NCBI GenBank assembly: GCA_012064415.1
Contig: SSNU01000287.1
Span: 1-59,001 of the forward strand
From: Gyrodactylus bullatarudis
Taxonomy: Eukaryota > Platyhelminthes > Monogenea > Gyrodactylidea > Gyrodactylidae
Length of the DNA: 59,001 bases
Reading direction: 5' to 3'
Shown here: piece after piece, positions 53,510-59,001 of the stretch
How positions within the stretch are numbered: position 1 is the stretch's first letter
Layout of the letters: the number at the start of each line of letters is the position of its first letter
Program-made: the position numbers and the translations under genes
Notes under the pieces: model-generated
Database searches by the model: none
The model's input: the letters and a program-made list of their open reading frames with translations, nothing else
What the model was told of the DNA's origin: nothing

Positions 53510-54240
53510 CTAAAAATATACATCATTAAATAGCTGTCCAATAAATTTTTTCGTTTATTTGTCACTTTTCTTCCATCCCTTTCAGCAGCTCCTCAGATAG
53601 CTTCAATGTGATTCGTATGATCACCAGTATTATTGACGAACTCATATTGTTTGATGGTCATAACCTTCCTGGTTGAGCTTCTTGTATGATTTGTGCTTAT
53701 CAGAAATAATAATCGAGCCAGGCAAAATCATTTCTTTGAATATTCGAAGAAGCGTGGTCTTTTTATGGTCTGGAACAGTCTGCATGAAAACTTTTCCTTC
53801 TTGGTCAACTCCACCAAAATCCCAAAAGTTCGAATTAGCAAGAATATGGCCTCGATGATTTTTTTGATAAACAAAAGAGGATTTATCTATCTGTACCTTC
53901 ATTCCTTTCCAACCTTGATATTAACGCGATTGATGAACCCGAACGAAATTAGTCCAATCAACTGCAGTGGTCTTGATAATATCTAGCTCTGCTCTGATGT
54001 AAGAAAAATTATCAGCCTTGTAGCATACCAGACGAATAATTGAAAGTATTTTCCAGATTGGTTAATGAGACTTTACGAAGAATATACCTTTTGTATACAT
54101 GAATTATTTCTTATCATCTTTTATAGATTTTCGCTTCTTACATAATAGGCAGCAGAATACATAACCATCAAGACAAGATGAATACAGGCCAAGATACATT
54201 TCCCCATTACAATCATCGTGATTAGCATCTTATGGTATTA
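53510..54240 (-). mobile_element. Merlin-type DNA transposon remnant
   Basis: The minus strand contains almost the full length of an IS1016/Merlin-type transposase, with N-terminal cysteine-rich, catalytic and C-terminal blocks in order. Terminal inverted repeats were not identified. Confidence 0.65.
53520..54230 (-). pseudogene. Merlin (IS1016-like) transposase
   Basis: Minus-strand order: CLDGYVFCCLLCKKRKS, an N-terminal zinc-ribbon-like part (about 54150); IRAELDIIKTTAVDWTNFVR, equivalent to the TVxxWxxFxRE helix; KVQIDKSSFVYQKNHRGHIL with the first catalytic Asp (53902 on); FWDFGGVDQEGKVF; LPGSIIISDKHKSYKKL with the second Asp; then GYDHQT and, after a shift, YEFVNNTGDHTNHIEAI with the catalytic Glu (53640-53590). 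In the next position Trp of the IEAxWG motif is TGA. At least two stops and one shift inactivate it. Confidence 0.75.
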
Positions 54241-54589
54241 GTTTTAGGCATTGGCAAATCTCAACTAAACCTTTCTGGTAATAGCTAACATGTTAGCTGT
54301 TAGCTTTTATATATTAGTAAGATTAATATCATATATGAATAGCATGTTGCGTGAATTATAGTTAGCGGTTTTTGTTTAGATTTAAAAAAATCTTACATTT
54401 TAAAGAAATGTTGTTAATATTGGTTGGTATTATTAATTATTTTATATTTTGGAAATTTCACTGATTTTGGATTCATCTGGTTTCAATCTTGAGTAGTGAG
54501 TATTGAATAGATTTTATGAATAAAAATTCCCTTTATTTTGTATTTTACAATCATAGACTACTTATCATTAATATCACTGAATGAAAAGA
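54241..54589. other. Non-coding spacer
   Basis: A short direct repeat TAGCTAACATGTTAGCTGTTAG lies near 54283-54305 (palindromic CTAACATGTTAG). Nothing else is recognised. Confidence 0.35.
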
Positions 54590-55925
54590 TTTGAAACATA
54601 CATGGTTCGAAAGATAATTAAATGCTCTATCAATTGAATTATGAATGAACCCTTTTACAGTTATTATTTTACAAGCAATATACTATTTTTCATTGATATT
54701 GAAAACGAATAAACATTACATCCACTTTTAATGAGCCTAAGAATTCACCTTTTTGTTCGATGATCTCTAAACTTCTTTTCATCATTGCCTCTTTAAAGGG
54801 TCTAATATCATTAACATTTAATTCCATCCAAATTTTCAGAATTGAAATCTTAAGTTCTCTAACATTTTCGGAATGCTCTCCATTTTCATAAACCTTTTGG
54901 GCTAGAAGTTCCCATAGGTTCTCTATGGGATTTAGATCAGGGCTATGAGCAGGCAAATCCATGTAATCAATTTCATTACTATTCAGCCATTCAATCGTTG
55001 ATTTTGACTTCTGACAGGGGGCATTGTCTTGTTGAAAAAGTAGTTTACAGTTCTTTTTCTCATTTTTAAATGGAGCAATAGCATTATTCAAGACATTCTG
55101 GTACATTTCTGAGTTCATTTTTTCTTCTATAATTACTGAAGGTAATGTTCCGCCTGGGTACATTGCTCCCCAAACCATAACCGAGCCTTCATTATGAGCT
55201 CTTTTGAGTCTACTCCCATTCTAAAACCAATGATAACTTAAACCATCAGGTCCATCCAAATTAAACTTTTTCTCGTCTGAGAATATTACCTTGTCCCAAC
55301 TTATCCTTTGGCTCAACTTGTTCTTTATCCAGATGACTCGATTGATCTTATCGTTATGAGAAAGTTTAGGATAATTCCTCCATGACATTTTTAAATTCTT
55401 TTTTACAAAACTCTGAATAGTTCATAAATCTACATTCAAATCTAGGTTTGATTTTATTTGACGATAGTTGATTCCTTTTGATTTTACCAACTTCGAAATT
55501 TGTCAATTTCACTTTTCTTTTTTGTATGATATTTTATTAAAAATATTACTAATAGTTGAGTGGGCACAATTGAATCTTCTCGTGATCTCTCGTTTTGAGA
55601 TTCCCTCTTTTTTAAAGAATTTTATCTTATCTATTTATCAAATTTTGAAGAGACATCTATGGTGATACATAACCAGAGTTCTAATAATTTTCTTACAGTA
55701 GATCAATCTAAAGTTAAGAATTAAAATTGAAACTTACTTCAGAATTTAAGAGATAAACATATCGAATAATTAACAGCTAAAATTGGATTGAATGTTTCTT
55801 CGTTTTCAATATCAATGAAAAATAGTGTTTTGCTTGTAAAATAATAACTGTAATAGTAAAAATGTTCATTCGTAATTTAATTGATAGAGAATTTAATTAT
55901 CTTTCGAACCATGTATGTTTCAAAA
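54590..55925 (-). mobile_element. Tc1-like element 3
   Basis: Inverted repeats of about 120 bp: 54590-54712 and 55790-55923, with GAAACATACATGGTTCGAAA at the outer ends and TTTCATTGATATTGAAAACG at the inner ends. The minus-strand transposase fills the interior. It is nearly full length. Confidence 0.85.
54690..55677 (-). pseudogene. Tc1-like element 3 transposase
   Basis: From about 55677 on the minus strand: KKEGISKREITRRFNCAHST (first HTH), INYRQIKSNLDLNVDL (second HTH), [20 protein letters not shown] with the first Asp, then GSVMVWGAMYPGG. ORF 55178-54690 has LLFQQDNAPCQKSKSTIEWL (second Asp) and LPAHSPDLNPIENLWELLAQ (Glu; D34E). The end, AMMKRSLEIIEQKGEFL, fits the usual C-terminus. The catalytic triad is intact, but there are stops at several places upstream of 55178, including one after SYHWF. 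Confidence 0.8.
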
Positions 55926-56008
55926 ATCCATCTTGAAATTGACTCGGCAAATTTTGATAAAATAAGGGACATATTGTCTTTGCAACCACTATATTTCTTC
56001 TCACGGTC

Positions 56009-56209
56009 ATGTTGTTTCTAACCGATTTCTCGGTTCTGCTCTCGGTGGTGGTTTACTTGCTTGGATGCATGTTTCACGTTTATTCTATGATTCTGTGTTA
56101 TCTTATCTTTATTGCTATCATTTTATTTTTGGAAAACGATGAAAGGATTGGTACTGAGCGGATAAATTTCCCAAAAGTTATATGCAAGCTTATTCTTCAA
56201 CGTAGTTGA
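56009..56209 (+). CDS. Hypothetical hydrophobic ORF of 66 residues
   Basis: It starts MLFLTDFSVLLSVVVYLLGC, a strongly hydrophobic stretch that could be one or two membrane spans, and ends FPKVICKLILQRS. No family recognised. It lies between a Tc1 element and PLE-1c and may be a chance frame. Confidence 0.2.
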   Translation: MLFLTDFSVLLSVVVYLLGCMFHVYSMILCYLIFIAIILFLENDERIGTERINFPKVICKLILQRS

Positions 56210-56337
56210 AAATATTTTTGGGAATAATGAGACGATGTTGGTAAGTTCATGTATAGATTTTTCTGCTCTATCGAATGATATATTGGTTCTGAACTCATGA
56301 GGGAAGGTTAGGGAAACGGACGTATATTATAATGATT

Positions 56338-56390
56338 AACGTTATATTTCGCCAGGTCTCTTCAAACTCTACCCTGGTTAACATATAAAT
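56338..56390 (-). ncRNA. Hammerhead remnant (copy H)
   Basis: On the minus strand TTGAAGAG (first core C mutated to T), ACCTGGC, GAAA, TATAACGTTA and ATC match copy A. CCAGG at 56377-56373 pairs with CCTGG at 56356-56352. A TATTTATAT box lies 26 nt before the core. The core mutation suggests that it is inactive. Confidence 0.5.
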
Positions 56391-56496
56391 ACTATCACAA
56401 TGCGAAAATTTTGTGGACTTCCATTGGTTGAGCTGATTGTAAATCGTATCGAAGAAGTCAGGGGGGAGGGTTCACTTCTCATTTCACTTTTTGCCT

Positions 56497-57190
56497 CTTC
56501 AGGAATGCATCAATTTGTAACTGACCAGTGGAACCTCTTCTTTTTCGTTTAGTCGCTGAGCGTTTTTCGTTCTTTCTCTTCTCGCTAATTACAAGTTGGC
56601 TTGTAATTTGATTATCAACTGTTGTTGACTTCTCTTTAGTTGCAATTATTACCAACTCTGAACCTGTTGCTGGGGCGGAACTCTGGATATTAACAATTTA
56701 ATTATCGGCTACAGCCAACTTCTCATTATTTTCACTTCTATCCATTTGAGTTGAGCTTACGCGAGGGGGTGGGGCATTTGGTTACAGAATGTTGCTAATT
56801 TTTGTCAGCTGTTTACTTTTTATATGAACATCCCGACCTTTGAAACCAAGTTTTGACGCTAAGATTTTATGTACACAAAGATCTGGCTTCCATTTCGTAA
56901 TGTAGTGGCCTTCTGTGCTGTTCAGCATAGATTCTCTCACACGACAGGGGGCACTTGGATCGACTTGATATAGCATTTTGAAGTTAGACTCATCTGCGAC
57001 GTGCCCTGTTTCCTTCAGATGATTCTGTATCGCACTTTTGTGTTTTGGCCTCAAATGTTCGCTGACTCTTTCACCGAGTGTTCGAGTTGTTTGGCCAATA
57101 TATATAGCCACATGAAAATTTGAAATGGTAGATGACTCCTTTTCTTTTGAGTTTAGGTATTTGATCTTTGTTGCGACCATTAATATAATA
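56497..57190 (-). pseudogene. PLE-1c GIY-YIG domain and C-terminal tail
   Basis: NGRNKDQIPKLKRKGVIYHF lies in a frame broken near 57115, then IGQTTRTLGERVSEHLRPKH, KSAIQNHLKETGHVADESNF, KPDLCVHKILASKLGFKGRD and VHIKSKQLTKIS (57180-56782). A frame-shifted tail at about 56640-56490 reads TVDNQITSQLVISEKRK, then TKRKRRGSTG and QLQIDAFL (56523-56500), KRQKVK and stop. The body starts inside the linker just before GIY-YIG, so the RT is absent. Confidence 0.75.
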
Positions 57191-57232
57191 TACGTCCGTT
57201 TTCTCTAACCTTCCCTCATGAGTTCAGAACCA

Positions 57233-58104
57233 AATAGTAGTAATATTTTTGATGCAGTTCGACAATATTATCGTTCAAACGAATGATATATATTTCTTCT
57301 TGATTGTGTTTTTTTTCAAATATTTCAAGAAACTAACTAATCACTAATTAGTTTTCCACGAATCATTTTAATAATTAAGATTAGAATAATAGTTTGAATT
57401 TAATTACACTAAGCTCTCTAAAAAATGTATCACCGGAAAACCCGAGGCACAAACTAAAATCAATGGTTTACTCATTAGTATTATAATGAAAATATAGTAA
57501 ATTTATTTGAGATTTGAGAGATTTTAGTGCCGAAGATGGATTAATTTCTGGTTAAATTTGATGAAATTTTGAACTTACACTAAACGTCTATAGTACTTTC
57601 TCCTCAACCTTTTTCCAGAACCTTGACTCAAGTGATAATAAGAATAACTTTTCTTTTCATAGAAGCAAAAAAATTATATCATCAGATGCAGAATTAAAAA
57701 CTGTTACAAATCCATAAATCACAGCTAGACATATAATTCTGGCTAAAAACTAGACAAAGTTAAAGTTCATATGATTTCATTTTTAGTTTTTAAATGAATT
57801 TGGGAAAAGATCATTCAGAATTTAGTTATAGACCCTCCGTTTATTTTCACAACTAAGACATAATGCAAACAGATCTTGTAGGGAGAGGGGGAGGGTAAAT
57901 TCAAGTTCATTCATCACTGAGGATTGACACAATTATGACTATTCTGTATAACACTGAGGAAAGTCAAAAATCTATATTTTTCTTATCAACATTCTCTGGC
58001 GTTAAATTTAACATTGATTCCAAAAATATACATGTTGAAATGAATTTTTAAATCATTGGTCAATTGAGCAAACGTTAAGAGCATATTGATAAAGTAAAAA
58101 AGGA
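57233..58104. other. Non-coding stretch
   Basis: No gene, repeat or RNA motif is supported on either strand. Confidence 0.4.
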
Positions 58105-58118
58105 TGCCGAAAGTGGGA

Positions 58119-58156
58119 GGAATAAGCGATTTATTTAAGGCATACTTTACATGCCA
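58119..58156 (-). ncRNA. Hammerhead remnant lacking its core (copy I)
   Basis: The minus strand reads GGCATGTAAAGTATGCC followed by TTAAATAAATCGCTTATTCC. Compared with copy D the segment GGCTGATGAG is deleted, but the pairing arms and stem III remain. CCAATCGG and TATATATTT lie upstream. Confidence 0.4.
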
Positions 58157-58619
58157 AATATATAGTATAATACAAATAAAAAGTTAATCCGATTGGCTCT
58201 CTTGTTGTGTTGGGGTATATGTCAAATTTTATCGCACTGTCAATCGGGTAGGGTTTTTGATAATTGATATTTCGTATTCGGGAATGGGATACATTCTGAT
58301 TGCATAGATGATAGGTAGATTTTCATGATATCTTTTGGGATTATTGATCATTGACTAGAATAATTTTGTAATTTTGTTGGTTTGTATTATTTTGTCCGAA
58401 TTTCGGTTTCTCTTTCTTGTATTCTCTAGTTGACTGCTAATTTCAACAATTGCTCTATTTCTATTTCTCGTATTGGGTCAATGTAGACCTAAAGTCTTGA
58501 TAGTTTCTTTTGCTCGCATAATATTGGGTTTTTTCTTTTAATAAAGAAGACTTCTGCAGTTTTCAAGGTGTTCATATTTCTCCCATTTTGTCTATAGAGA
58601 ATATAATTTGATGGGGAGG

Positions 58620-58870
58620 CTTTATTGTCACATACCTTAAGATGATCCCTCGCTGCTGTGTTTCCAGTATAGAGATGTTCGTCTACTCTATCCTCTCATC
58701 GTAGTATAACCAATGTACTCTGCTTTGCATGGACACTGGAATTTGTATACAAAATAGGGAGACTTATCATAATCCAAGAGCTCCTTAGATTCCTTCGTAA
58801 ACATTTTATTGGTCTTGAAAATATATCTGAATTTCTTTCCCGGAAATTTTGTTTGGAATAATTCATTTAC
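58620..58870 (-). pseudogene. Penelope-like linker and GIY-YIG fragment (PLE-3)
   Basis: On the minus strand LFQTKFPGKKFRYIFKTNKM, TKESKELLDYDKSPYFVYKF and QCPCKAEYIGYTTMR lead to a one-base shift, then RVDEHLYTGNTAARDHLKVC. This is a GIY-YIG with CxC and YIGYT, distinct from PLE-1 and PLE-2 in sequence. The shift after TTMR breaks the domain. No RT is present downstream of the window edge in this strand direction. Confidence 0.65.
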
Positions 58871-58886
58871 TTTTTTTTATAATAAA

Positions 58887-59001
58887 ATTTATTAAAACTT
58901 AAGTCAATATTAGGATTCTCAGCCATGGTCATCCAAACGTTTCGACGGTGATTGTCTTCACACGCCTTCTTCTGTGGTACGACAAGTTAATCAAAAACAA
59001 A
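58887..59001 (-). repeat. PLE terminal region, repeat of 7829-7942
   Basis: It matches 7829-7942 with few changes (for example TCAGCCATGG against TCAGTCATGG) and runs off the window. It contains the minus-strand motifs AGAAGAAGGCGTGTGAAGAC and GTCGAAACGTTTGG. Confidence 0.7.

Larger units (their letters stand above)
56284..57232 (-). mobile_element. Penelope-like element PLE-1, copy c, with inverted termini
   Basis: 56284-56337 and 57182-57232 are inverted copies (GGTTCTGAACTCATGAGGGA, TATAATATACGTCCG). The minus-strand body between them has GIY-YIG, tail and a decayed ribozyme, and the RT is missing. The repeat corresponds to the sequence that follows the ribozyme cleavage site. Confidence 0.8.

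Overview
This is a gene-poor, AT-rich eukaryotic window made almost entirely of decayed transposable elements. Tc1/mariner, pogo, hAT and Merlin DNA transposons, CR1/Jockey-type LINEs, Ty3/gypsy and Penelope-like elements, and spliceosomal introns all point to an invertebrate animal. An arthropod such as a copepod would fit, but the species cannot be proved from the sequence. I see no rRNA, tRNA, CRISPR array or bacterial operon.

Layout. 1-1290: 3' end of a Penelope-like element (family PLE-1, copy a) with a GIY-YIG domain, a basic tail and a hammerhead ribozyme. 3.1-3.7 kb: a hAT-like non-autonomous element. 5.5-7.8 kb: Ty3/gypsy remnants on both strands, one with a hammerhead motif in its LTR-like end. 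7.8-9.5 kb: a second PLE family and a transposase N-terminus. 10.1-11.3 kb: PLE-1 copy b between inverted repeats. 12.8-14.2 kb: a PLE with RT and GIY-YIG parts. 15.9-17.96 kb: a Tc1 element interrupted by another Tc1. 18.5-20.7 kb: foldbacks and ribozyme modules. 20.96-22.7 kb: a pogo element with long inverted repeats. 23.9-25.07 kb: a hAT MITE with 8-bp target duplications and a ribozyme module ending at the only N.

25.07-36.4 kb: two near-identical 2.64-kb copies (25067-27709 and 33784-36427), MITEs, LINE-A, one credible host exon (30655-31162), and LINE-B split by a mariner. 37.6-44.7 kb: nested pogo remnants in a large inverted repeat, another hAT-like element and the best hammerhead ribozyme (42722-42776). 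45.2-48.1 kb: an unknown element ORF and weak host-like exons. 48.4-52.2 kb: a small ribozyme element, a gypsy integrase and LINE-C. 52.5-55.9 kb: a Tc1-type MITE, a Merlin and a third Tc1. 56.3-59.0 kb: PLE-1 copy c, a ribozyme remnant and another PLE reaching the window end.

The most interesting signal is a recurring module: CCAAT box, TATA box, then about 25 nt later a type-I hammerhead ribozyme core. It occurs at about nine places, next to PLE-1, a gypsy-like 3' end and an unrecognised ORF family. Its stem-II loop shows compensatory pairing with bases upstream of stem I. PLE-1 also has a conserved C-terminal tail that looks like a nuclear localisation signal plus a PCNA-interacting (PIP) box. 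Nearly all coding regions are broken, so most entries are fossils, not working genes.
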